A stretch of DNA of 31,410 nt, from assembly GCA_023411225.1 (NCBI GenBank), contig JAEYPA010000009.1, forward strand, positions 1-31,410, read 5' to 3'. Shown here piece after piece: positions 8,528 through 15,131 of this stretch. The notes below the pieces were generated by a model. It was not told where the DNA came from and ran no database searches. It worked only from the letters and a program-made list of their open reading frames with translations. This DNA is from Bacillota bacterium (lineage in GTDB: Bacteria > Bacillota > Clostridia > Lachnospirales > Lachnospiraceae). The stretch's first letter is position 1; every line of letters begins with the position of its first letter. Both the position numbers and the translations under genes were made by a program.

Positions 8528-8719
8528 TTATCTCCAAATAAACTGATTACTTCCTGCACCTAATTCAAAATGATACTTCACGATTCCTAGATCCATCTTA
8601 GTCAAGATGCCTAACAAAGCCTTTGCTGATACTTTGTTTCCTTCTACTGAAAACACAAACTGCTGGTGATTTTTAGTATAACCAATGTATACCCAAAATG
8701 CAATCTTGGTTAGACACAT
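8528..8719 (-). CDS. Small hypothetical protein, possibly a gene remnant
   Basis: A 63-aa ORF not assigned to a family. The C-terminal two thirds (VEGNKVSAKALLGILTKMDLGIVKYHFELGAG) looks like genuine folded protein sequence, while the N-terminus is unconvincing. No good ribosome site precedes the ATG, and an in-frame stop lies two codons upstream. It could be a real small protein or the 3' remnant of a longer gene. It lies between the terminator of the NifX-like gene and the VOC gene. Confidence 0.35.
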   Translation of the reverse strand: MCLTKIAFWVYIGYTKNHQQFVFSVEGNKVSAKALLGILTKMDLGIVKYHFELGAGSNQFIWR

Positions 8720-8744
8720 TTTTCAAATTGTCCAAATAGAAGAA

Positions 8745-8781
8745 AAGCTATAGCAAAACATATCTCATTTTACTATAGCTT
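8745..8781 (-). terminator. Terminator after the NifX-like gene
   Basis: A 9-bp perfect stem, AAGCTATAG (8745-8753) with CTATAGCTT (8773-8781), extended inward by AAAA/TTTT across a mismatch. On the minus strand it is followed by TTCTTCTATTT. It lies 21 nt after the stop at 8803. Confidence 0.7.
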
Positions 8782-8802
8782 CCTATTTACACTAAGTACC
8801 TC

Positions 8803-9138
8803 TTATTCATGATGGCAGATTACCGTATCTCCATCCTTAAGTTCATTGCTAAGGAAGGCTTCTACAGAGGCATCTGCACTGCCCGTCACCGCACTAAAGA
8901 CTTGTACATCTTTTTCCTCCACAGCTCCTTTGGCACCACTACAAATCTCATTACAAATTAACACATCACAGGAATGTTCTGTCATGAAATCAATCACCAT
9001 TCCCCTCCCTTTTCCAGTACTTTTCAATATCTCAGAATGAGCTACTTTCCCATCCATGATTTCATATACTTTAAATTCTTTAGCATCTCCTACATGCTTA
9101 AAGATATCTCCGTTGTCATAACTTACTGCAATTTTCAT
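8803..9138 (-). CDS. NifX/NifB-like dinitrogenase iron-molybdenum cofactor family protein
   Basis: A 111-aa protein with the small RNase-H-like fold of the Nif-cofactor-binding family. Features are the N-terminal MKIAVSYDNGDIFKHVGDAKEFKVYEI, the central GKGRGMVIDFM, and CDVLICNEICSGAKGAV with three Cys that could ligate a cluster. Stand-alone members are common in anaerobes without nitrogenase, and their role is mostly unknown. No nif genes are nearby. Translation is unusual: the ATG overlaps the stop codon of a 12-residue leader ORF, and there is no ribosome site of its own. Confidence 0.85.
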   Translation of the reverse strand: MKIAVSYDNGDIFKHVGDAKEFKVYEIMDGKVAHSEILKSTGKGRGMVIDFMTEHSCDVLICNEICSGAKGAVEEKDVQVFSAVTGSADASVEAFLSNELKDGDTVICHHE

Positions 9139-9190
9139 AATGTGCTTTTATGATGTCTAATCAATTTAAACATCATATTCTCCTTTCGTC
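9112..9190 (-). repeat. Direct repeat copy 1 (functional NifX-like leader and 5' end)
   Basis: 79 bp nearly identical (5 mismatches) to 10289-10367 in the same orientation. It covers the AAAGGAG ribosome site, the leader peptide and the first nine codons of the NifX-like gene. Weaker similarity continues about 30 bp beyond, into the promoter. Confidence 0.9.
9135..9173 (-). CDS. Leader peptide upstream of the NifX-like gene
   Basis: A 12-residue ORF reading MFKLIRHHKSTL. AAAGGAG lies 6 nt upstream of its ATG, the only strong ribosome site here. Its TGA overlaps the ATG of the NifX-like gene (ATGA), implying translational coupling. A copy of the leader in the second repeat retains MFKFIRHH and then stops. 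Whether the peptide itself matters is unknown. Confidence 0.5.
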   Translation of the reverse strand: MFKLIRHHKSTL

Positions 9191-9203
9191 AAATTATGCA
9201 TTT

Positions 9204-9232
9204 ATGATATCCCATATTTCTGTATTTGTCCA
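9204..9232 (-). promoter_or_regulatory. Candidate promoter of the NifX-like gene
   Basis: On the minus strand TGGACA (9227-9232), a 17-nt spacer and TATCAT (9204-9209). The -10 is conserved in position and sequence in the second repeat copy. Confidence 0.5.
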
Positions 9233-9366
9233 TGCTAAAGCATTTGGAAATATACGTACTTTTCCCTATTGATGAAAACTTCCTAGGCTACCTTAATTTA
9301 AGATCCTAAAATAATATATAGTTCTTATATGTATCTTCCGTATCTACTACAATTTACATCTAAACA

Positions 9367-10257
9367 TTACCTATTTTTAAAAATATTAATAAGAATATCT
9401 CGTGCAACCGCACCAGAAACTTGTTCATTTCCTTTTGTCTCGTTTAAATATACTGCAAAATAATATTCTTTGTCGCCCTTTTTTGCAATTCCAGCATACC
9501 ATCCCTCATTTATCCCTGTTCCCGCCTTACCGAGGATTCGATAACCATTGACCTTATCAGTAAGCATAATTCCTTTTAATGTAGCAATCTGTTCTTGTGT
9601 GTAACGACTTTTTCCTTGAAAAATCTTATTTAGCACTTGTACTTGTTCCATTGGTGAGATTTTTAAGGACGAATTTAGCCAAAACCCTTTCAGTTCTGCT
9701 GGCGAATTTGACTTTTCTCCCTCCCATTCAGTAATATTATGATTGCCATAGTCAAGTTCTAACAATTCCTTCTCAACCTCTTTGTAACCAACACCATCAA
9801 TTACCTGTCGAAAATACCATACGCAAGATGCTTGAAATGCCTCATACAATGTCAAATTATGATTCCATGTTTTGTAGTAATAATGCGTCTCGTTATACTT
9901 CATTGTGGAGTTCTTATCAATTAATACTTTATTCTCTAATCCCATAAGCGTTGCAATAATTTTAAAGGTTGAATATGGGGAAACCTTAGTATGTATCATA
10001 GATTCATTATAAACCATGTATTCATTAACCTCTGTATCATAGATAACAGCACATCCATTGATGCCATTAAAAATATTACTATAATCTTCTACCACAACAG
10101 TTGGTTTTACGCTTTCTGTTGGCTTTGCCGATACTGTTACCTCTAATTTCGCTACAGCTGTAGGTTCTGATGTATGCTCTACTATTTCATTATCGCTACA
10201 TGCGGTAAAACTACTAATACACAATAGTAGCATGGTAAGTATTATTCTATTTCTCAT
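9367..10257 (-). CDS. Class D beta-lactamase-like lipoprotein
   Basis: A 296-aa penicillin-recognising protein of the class D (OXA/BlaR-sensor) type. Motifs in order: S96-T-F-K99 (acylated Ser and the Lys that is carboxylated in active enzymes), S144-C-V146 (SxV), Y170-G-N172, and K244-A-G-T-G, a variant of KTG, followed by GW253Y. FWLNSSLKISPMEQV is also typical of class D. The N-terminus is a lipoprotein signal ending SFTAC (Cys20), followed by a Ser/Thr/Glu/Pro linker of about 35 residues, so it should be anchored outside the membrane. No BlaR1-type metalloprotease region is present, so it is a free enzyme rather than a receptor. AAAGGAG is 10 nt upstream. The gene lies between two 79-bp direct repeats and seems to use the promoter in the upstream copy. 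Real beta-lactam hydrolysis is not certain. Confidence 0.85.
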   Translation of the reverse strand: MRNRIILTMLLLCISSFTACSDNEIVEHTSEPTAVAKLEVTVSAKPTESVKPTVVVEDYSNIFNGINGCAVIYDTEVNEYMVYNESMIHTKVSPYSTFKIIATLMGLENKVLIDKNSTMKYNETHYYYKTWNHNLTLYEAFQASCVWYFRQVIDGVGYKEVEKELLELDYGNHNITEWEGEKSNSPAELKGFWLNSSLKISPMEQVQVLNKIFQGKSRYTQEQIATLKGIMLTDKVNGYRILGKAGTGINEGWYAGIAKKGDKEYYFAVYLNETKGNEQVSGAVARDILINIFKNR

Positions 10258-10285
10258 TATGCTTTATCTCCTTTTTTATAGTGGC

Positions 10286-10315
10286 TCAGTTGTCATAACC
10301 TACTGCAATTTTCAT
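10286..10315 (-). pseudogene. Truncated 5' remnant of a NifX-like gene
   Basis: Reads MKIAVGYDN then TGA, matching the first nine codons of the intact gene at 9138 with one substitution. The leader ORF upstream (10324-10350, MFKFIRHH then stop) is also retained. The beta-lactamase ribosome site begins a few bases further on. Confidence 0.75.
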
Positions 10316-10367
10316 AATGTGCTTTAATGATGTCTAATAAACTTAAACATCGTATTCTCCTTTCGTC
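10289..10367 (-). repeat. Direct repeat copy 2 (orphan NifX-like leader)
   Basis: About 94% identical to 9112-9190 at a constant offset of 1177 bp. The two copies bracket the beta-lactamase gene exactly. Confidence 0.9.
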
Positions 10368-10380
10368 TATGTTTGCAACG

Positions 10381-10408
10381 ATGATATATCATTTATTCGC
10401 ATTCCCAA
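10381..10408 (-). promoter_or_regulatory. Candidate promoter of the beta-lactamase-like gene
   Basis: On the minus strand TTGGGA (10403-10408), a 16-nt spacer and TATCAT (10381-10386). The -10 aligns with that of the NifX-like gene through the repeat, which suggests the promoter was copied with the leader. Confidence 0.45.
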
Positions 10409-10472
10409 GTAAATATAGCGAATATCACAATTATAATCCTAGTAGTTTGTCTCACAAAAAAACTAATTTCTA

Positions 10473-11291
10473 TTAAAACTTCAAGATTTCCTTAATATTA
10501 GCATAACATACACGCTCCATTTCAATTTCACTCATTCCAACCTCTTGCATTTGTGAAATTGCAAGACTAATATTATCTTTACCATAGGGAGCATCGCTTC
10601 CTAAGATAATTCTACTAGCGCCAAAATTATCATATGCTTTTTTTAACATATTAACTGAGTGTAATGGTGCACATGAGATATCAAAATAAAGATTTTCTCC
10701 ATTCCCCTTTTTAAACTCCTCAATTCCAATCAAGTGACCTAATATAAAAATAACTTCTGGATAATCCCTTAAAATTTCCTTGAATTTAATTATTTGACTC
10801 TTAGATTTTAAATGCAAAAAAATTGGAATATCATTTTTCTTAGCCCAATTAATGATATCGATAGTAATCTTATCTTTGATATCAAAATTGGTCCAACATT
10901 GATGCATTTTAATCATGCAAAATGTATGTTTTTTATAAAACTTCTCCATTTTATCAACAGAATTTGCATCTAGCGGATTAATCCAATATGTATTTAATAT
11001 ATAATCAGGTAATTCTTCAGCCATTAATGCCACCTTCTCATTTCCCTGATCAATGTATTTATACGTTTTTTTAATCTTTGTGATGAATGCAATAAATTTA
11101 TTGATACAATAAGTAAGGTTCGAACTCTTAAAAATTTTTGCCAAATAGGGCATTTTATAATTTTTTTTACTATTCGGTTCTCCCGCTGAAAGTACAATTT
11201 TAGACAATTGATTTTGTTCCATATATTCCATTGCACCTGTTATATTGACAAGAATTCCACATGCATGGACATGTGCATCGATTTTTTTCAA
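10473..11291 (-). CDS. Amidohydrolase-family protein (Amidohydrolase_2 type)
   Basis: A TIM-barrel metal-dependent hydrolase of 272 aa. DAHVHA supplies the N-terminal HxH, IFLHLK and FILGHLIG supply further His ligands, and ILGSDAPYG supplies the conserved Asp. This pattern fits the family containing decarboxylases and lactone or amide hydrolases; the substrate is not predictable. Start is TTG at 11291 with GGAGG 7 nt upstream; an ATG six codons earlier would place the ribosome site inside the gene. AT-richness and Lys/Ile/Asn-heavy composition exceed those of flanking core genes, which fits acquired DNA. Confidence 0.8.
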   Translation of the reverse strand: MKKIDAHVHACGILVNITGAMEYMEQNQLSKIVLSAGEPNSKKNYKMPYLAKIFKSSNLTYCINKFIAFITKIKKTYKYIDQGNEKVALMAEELPDYILNTYWINPLDANSVDKMEKFYKKHTFCMIKMHQCWTNFDIKDKITIDIINWAKKNDIPIFLHLKSKSQIIKFKEILRDYPEVIFILGHLIGIEEFKKGNGENLYFDISCAPLHSVNMLKKAYDNFGASRIILGSDAPYGKDNISLAISQMQEVGMSEIEMERVCYANIKEILKF

Positions 11292-11482
11292 TTTTATTCC
11301 TCCGTTCATTTAACTTATTCCTTGGCTTCTATTCGTCGGCATTTATTTCAAAAAATATTAAGAAGCATCAATTGGTTCCATGCTAAGATAGTTTGATTCA
11401 TTTGTGAAACGCTATTCTTTAGTTCCATTAGTTGTATATATATTGATTAACATCCCATTGATTTACTATTTTTTATATCTTT

Positions 11483-11510
11483 ATTATATCAAATAGAATG
11501 TACACAATAA
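11483..11510 (-). promoter_or_regulatory. Candidate promoter of the amidohydrolase gene
   Basis: On the minus strand TTATTG (11505-11510), a 16-nt spacer and a perfect TATAAT (11483-11488). It would give a leader of about 185 nt. Confidence 0.4.
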
Positions 11511-11581
11511 AGAGTTAAAAGAAGAAAAACATCCACTGTATGATATACGCTTACCAAAAATGCAATTAACAGAGGGCAAAA

Positions 11582-11623
11582 AAGCGTTGCTCTATAACCA
11601 AATTAAGTCATAGAACAACGCTT
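11582..11623 (-). terminator. Terminator after lepA
   Basis: AAGCGTTG (11582-11589) pairs with CAACGCTT (11616-11623), with an inner TCTAT/ATAGA helix. T-runs flank both sides (AAAAAA before and TTTTTT after), so it could work in both directions. It starts about 10 nt beyond the lepA stop. Confidence 0.9.
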
Positions 11624-11632
11624 CTTTTTTAA

Positions 11633-13447
11633 TTAATTATCATCCAATTTCAATACGCTCATAAAGGCCTTCTGTGGAATCTCCACATTACCAACCTGGC
11701 GCATTCTCTTCTTGCCTTCCTTTTGCTTCTCTAAAAGCTTTCTCTTACGGGAGATATCACCACCGTAACACTTGGCAAGAACGTCCTTACGCATAGCCTT
11801 AACCGTCTCTCTAGCAATAACTTTAGAACCGATGGCTGCCTGAATTGGAATCTCAAACAGCTGTCTTGGAATCTCTTCCTTTAACTTTTCACACATTTTT
11901 CTACCGCGTTCATAGGAAGTATCTGCATGAACAATAAAGGATAAAGCATCCACCTCTTCTTTATTAATAAGAATATCTAACTTTACAAGATTCGACCTCT
12001 CGTAGCCCTTTAGTTCATAATCAAAGGAGGCATAACCTTTACTTCTGGATTTTAAGGCATCAAAAAAATCATAAATAATCTCATTTAGTGGCAACTCGTA
12101 TTTTAAGAGAGCTCTTGTTGCCTCCATATACTCCATGCCAAGGTAGACACCACGTCTTTCCTGACATAGTTTCATAATAGAACCTACAAATTCAGTGGTT
12201 ACCATAATCTCTGCACTGACTACCGGCTCCTCCATATACTCTATCTCAGAAGGATCTGGAAGATTGGATGGATTGGTAATCTGTAACTTGGTGCCATCTG
12301 TCTTCATAACATGATAGATTACACCTGGGGCTGTAGTTACCAAATCAAGATTATACTCTCTCTCCAAACGCTCCTGAATAATCTCCAGATGTAATAATCC
12401 TAAGAATCCACATCTAAAACCAAAACCTAAGGCAATGGAAGTCTCTGGTTCAAACTGAAGAGAAGCATCATTTAACTGAAGCTTTTCCAGAGCATCCCGA
12501 AGGTCTCCATATTTGGCACCATCTGCTGGGTAAAGACCACAGTATACCATAGGATTTACCTTCTTATAACCCGGTAACGCTTCACTACAAGGGTTCAAAG
12601 CATCCGTAACTGTATCACCAACATGAGTATCCTTTACGTTCTTTAAGCTGGCAGTAATATAGCCTACCATACCAGCGCTAAGTTCCTCACATGGTATAAA
12701 TTGACCAGCTCCAAAGATACCAACCTCAACCACTTCGGCCTCAGCTCCGGTAGCCATCATGTGTATCTCGGTACCTTTCTTTACCATTCCATCAAAGACA
12801 CGACAGAAAATGATAACCCCTTTATAAGAATCATACAAAGAGTCAAAAATCAAAGCCTTGAGTGGCTTATTGGCATCTCCTCCTGGGGCTGGAATCTTTG
12901 TTACAATCTGCTCCAATACAACATCAATGCCAATTCCAACCTTAGCACTAATCAATGGGGCATCATGTGCTTCTAATCCAATGACATCTTCAATCTCATT
13001 TATAACACGCTCTGGTTCTGCACTTGGTAAATCAATCTTATTAATGACCGGCATAATATCCAAATTATGATCTAAGGCAAGATATACGTTGGCCAAGGTC
13101 TGAGCCTCTATTCCCTGAGCAGCATCCACCACAAGAATTGCTCCTTCACAAGCAGCTAAGCTTCTAGATACCTCATAGTTAAAATCCACATGGCCTGGTG
13201 TATCAATCAAGTTAAAGATATACTCTTCTCCATTCTTTGCCTTATATACAGTACGAACGGTCTGAGCCTTAATGGTGATTCCACGTTCCCTCTCTAAGTC
13301 CATATTATCTAGAACCTGGGCCTGCATCTCACGACTGGTCAGTAATCCCGTCTTTTCAATAATACGGTCTGCCAAAGTAGATTTACCATGGTCAATATGG
13401 GCTATGATACAGAAATTCCTTATTTTACTTTGGTCTATTGCAGACAT
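11633..13447 (-). CDS. lepA: Elongation factor 4 (LepA), ribosome back-translocating GTPase
   Basis: Translational GTPase. The G1 motif is AHIDHGKST, the G2/switch region GITIKAQTV, G3 DTPGHVDF and G4 NKIDLPSAEP. EF-G-like domains follow, then the LepA-specific C-terminal domain (YVFVH-less but ending KVIARETVKAMRKDVLAKCYGGDISRKRKLL..QKEGKKRM, typical of the family). 604 aa is the normal length. AGGAGG lies 6 nt before the ATG. It is monocistronic here: it has its own promoter and terminator, and its usual downstream partner hemW is displaced. Confidence 0.97.
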   Translation of the reverse strand: MSAIDQSKIRNFCIIAHIDHGKSTLADRIIEKTGLLTSREMQAQVLDNMDLERERGITIKAQTVRTVYKAKNGEEYIFNLIDTPGHVDFNYEVSRSLAACEGAILVVDAAQGIEAQTLANVYLALDHNLDIMPVINKIDLPSAEPERVINEIEDVIGLEAHDAPLISAKVGIGIDVVLEQIVTKIPAPGGDANKPLKALIFDSLYDSYKGVIIFCRVFDGMVKKGTEIHMMATGAEAEVVEVGIFGAGQFIPCEELSAGMVGYITASLKNVKDTHVGDTVTDALNPCSEALPGYKKVNPMVYCGLYPADGAKYGDLRDALEKLQLNDASLQFEPETSIALGFGFRCGFLGLLHLEIIQERLEREYNLDLVTTAPGVIYHVMKTDGTKLQITNPSNLPDPSEIEYMEEPVVSAEIMVTTEFVGSIMKLCQERRGVYLGMEYMEATRALLKYELPLNEIIYDFFDALKSRSKGYASFDYELKGYERSNLVKLDILINKEEVDALSFIVHADTSYERGRKMCEKLKEEIPRQLFEIPIQAAIGSKVIARETVKAMRKDVLAKCYGGDISRKRKLLEKQKEGKKRMRQVGNVEIPQKAFMSVLKLDDN

Positions 13448-13519
13448 GTCTTTCCTCCTGTAGCCTGTCTATTAGTCAAGCCTATTTGGCTTACTGGCTA
13501 TTTATGCATTATTCAATGT

Positions 13520-13548
13520 ATTATAGCATACAAGTTTTTTTCGCACAA
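13520..13548 (-). promoter_or_regulatory. lepA promoter
   Basis: On the minus strand TTGTGC (13543-13548), a 17-nt spacer and a perfect TATAAT (13520-13525) preceded by TGC, giving an extended -10. Confidence 0.7.
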
Positions 13549-13569
13549 TAACTAGTATTCCACTAGTTA
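13549..13569. repeat. Perfect dyad next to the lepA -35 box
   Basis: TAACTAGT (13549-13556), 5 nt, ACTAGTTA (13562-13569). It abuts the lepA -35 and lies between the divergent lepA and spoIIP promoters. It has the size of a repressor operator, but no known regulator is recognised. Confidence 0.5.
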
Positions 13570-13613
13570 AAATATTATCCAACTTTATGCAATTGTAGGA
13601 AGTTAGAAAATAG

Positions 13614-13641
13614 GCATAATTATCATTCCACCACATATAAT
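13614..13641 (+). promoter_or_regulatory. Candidate sigma-E (mother-cell) promoter of spoIIP
   Basis: GCATAAT (13614-13620), a 13-nt spacer and CATATAAT (13634-13641). Both boxes resemble the Bacillus sigma-E consensus, and spoIIP is a sigma-E gene in B. subtilis. Confidence 0.6.
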
Positions 13642-13713
13642 ATTTAAACCAAGACTTTGCTTAAGTAACTTAATTTTGATACAAGTCCCTGCTTTAAGGA
13701 AGGAGGCCTTTAC

Positions 13714-15060
13714 TTGACCGTTTACATAAAAAAACCTCATATCCAAGTACCAAATTCTAAGATAAGCATCGTATTTCTCTCCCTTTTTCTAGTATTACTA
13801 TGTATCATTTTATGTTTTGGCAACCCAATGAAAATAGGCAAAACCAGCTTCATGAGTGAATGCATCAGCTACATCACCAACCACATTTTTTGTGACAACT
13901 CTTCCACCATGGAATACTGTAAGCAAACCACCTATAGCGCCTTTCATAAAGACTCAACCGCTCTAGTATGGCAATCTCCTATTTATACTTATCTTAAATA
14001 TCACTCTGGAAATAAACATAATGAATCCGACAACTACAATGCTGTAGCCAAAGCTGATGTAGCGAGCCAAATATCAGCTAATTCAGGCAATACAGATTCT
14101 TCTACTCCTGCCGCCTTAGATTCTAAAGATCCGAATGTAGAGCTTAGTTCTGGCCAGGATATCAGCAATGGGCAGGATCCTTATGATGATTTATTTTTTG
14201 AAGACCTGGAGGATGAGAACGACCATGCTGTTTTTGCAGATGCTAATTTGACTGCCAATGCCAAACAGACCCTTACCAATAACCGTAAAATCATCTCTAC
14301 CCTGACATCTACTTTTGATTTGGATTATATGCTAAAGAAACTGTACCATGTCAATCCAGAAACAGGCATAGACAGGACCGTCTTCAATGTTAAGAATCTT
14401 CTTTCTACTGATGTTACCCTTAAGAAGAATTCTAAGGAACCTCAGATACTCATTTTTCACACCCATGCTCATGAATGGTTTGCAGACAGCAAAAAAGGCG
14501 ACAAATCAGATACCATCGTAGGAGTTGGTGACGAACTTACACGTATTCTACAAGAAGACTACGGCTATAATGTCATTCATTTTCATCGGCAATACAATGC
14601 CAAATATGCCTATAACGAAGCCTTGCCAGATTTAAAGGACCTCCTAAAGAGATATCCATCCATCAAGGTAATCTTGGATGTCCACAGAGATGGAGTATCA
14701 GAAACGACAAAAACCCATACTGCGGTTACTATAAATGGTGAGTCCATGGCGAAGCTAATGTTCTTCAATGGTGTATGTCAGAATACCAAAGGTCCGATTG
14801 TGGGCTATCAGAATCCAAATCTTCAGATGAACCTTGCCTTTAGCCTCCAGATGCGACTGTTTGCCATGGAGAATTTTCCTCAACTCACCAAATATAACTT
14901 TCTGAAAAGTTGGCGCTATAACATGCATATGATGGAACGTTACTCCTTGGTGGAAGTTGGAGATAATAACAACACGGTAGCAGAAGCCAAAGCAGCCATG
15001 AAACCTTTAGCAGCCATCATTGACCATGTTCTTACAACAAAGAATTCCTATACTCAGTGA
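13714..15060 (+). CDS. spoIIP: Stage II sporulation protein P (SpoIIP), peptidoglycan amidase/endopeptidase
   Basis: Part of the SpoIIDMP machine that remodels septal peptidoglycan during engulfment. The N-terminal membrane anchor is at residues 17-36 (KISIVFLSLFLVLLCIILCF), followed by a long, poorly conserved, Ser/Asp/Asn-rich linker. The zinc amidase domain covers roughly residues 235-445. Its signature blocks are ILIFHTHAHEWF (family YHTHxxE), ILDVHRDG and LVEVGDNNNTVAEA (catalytic-Glu block). Start is TTG at 13714 with AAGGAGG 7 nt upstream. It is oriented opposite to gpr and lepA, unlike B. subtilis where the three are codirectional. A sigma-E-like promoter precedes it. Confidence 0.93.
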   Translation: MTVYIKKPHIQVPNSKISIVFLSLFLVLLCIILCFGNPMKIGKTSFMSECISYITNHIFCDNSSTMEYCKQTTYSAFHKDSTALVWQSPIYTYLKYHSGNKHNESDNYNAVAKADVASQISANSGNTDSSTPAALDSKDPNVELSSGQDISNGQDPYDDLFFEDLEDENDHAVFADANLTANAKQTLTNNRKIISTLTSTFDLDYMLKKLYHVNPETGIDRTVFNVKNLLSTDVTLKKNSKEPQILIFHTHAHEWFADSKKGDKSDTIVGVGDELTRILQEDYGYNVIHFHRQYNAKYAYNEALPDLKDLLKRYPSIKVILDVHRDGVSETTKTHTAVTINGESMAKLMFFNGVCQNTKGPIVGYQNPNLQMNLAFSLQMRLFAMENFPQLTKYNFLKSWRYNMHMMERYSLVEVGDNNNTVAEAKAAMKPLAAIIDHVLTTKNSYTQ

Positions 15061-15091
15061 TTCCTAACAAAAACTCCCGCTCTTAGGAATC
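15059..15091. terminator. Hairpin between convergent spoIIP and gpr
   Basis: GATTCCTAA (15059-15067) pairs perfectly with TTAGGAATC (15083-15091), 15-nt loop, followed on the plus strand by CTTTATG. The T-run is short, so termination may be weak. It begins inside the spoIIP stop codon. Confidence 0.55.
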
Positions 15092-15092
15092 C

Positions 15093-15131
15093 TTTATGAG
15101 GAAGGATACTGATAGTTTCCTTCCTCATAAA
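15093..15131. repeat. Perfect 14-bp inverted repeat in the last codons of gpr
   Basis: TTTATGAGGAAGGA (15093-15106) and its exact complement (15118-15131) with an 11-nt loop. It includes the gpr stop codon and its last 12 codons. No U-tract follows in either direction. It lies directly beside the 15059-15091 hairpin. Confidence 0.75.

Larger units (their letters stand above)
11292..11632. other. 341-bp AT-rich intergenic region
   Basis: I see no convincing gene here. It holds the candidate amidohydrolase promoter (11483-11510) and the lepA terminator (11582-11623). The remainder is AT-rich sequence without obvious repeats and marks the right edge of the accessory block. Confidence 0.6.

Noticed and set aside
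9367..10257. BlaR1-type beta-lactam receptor
   Set aside because: Although the motifs fit the BlaR sensor domain, there is only a lipoprotein signal and no multi-pass metalloprotease region, so a free class D-like enzyme fits better.
9112..10367. Insertion sequence or composite transposon around the beta-lactamase gene
   Set aside because: The repeats are direct, contain host gene sequence, lack terminal inverted repeats, and no transposase is present.
11208..11396. Plus-strand 62-aa frame near the amidohydrolase start
   Set aside because: Overlaps the amidohydrolase 5' end antisense; AT-rich, no ribosome site, no recognisable protein features.
12701..13463. Several plus-strand frames opposite lepA
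   Set aside because: They are complements of a highly conserved gene and have no similarity or start signals of their own.
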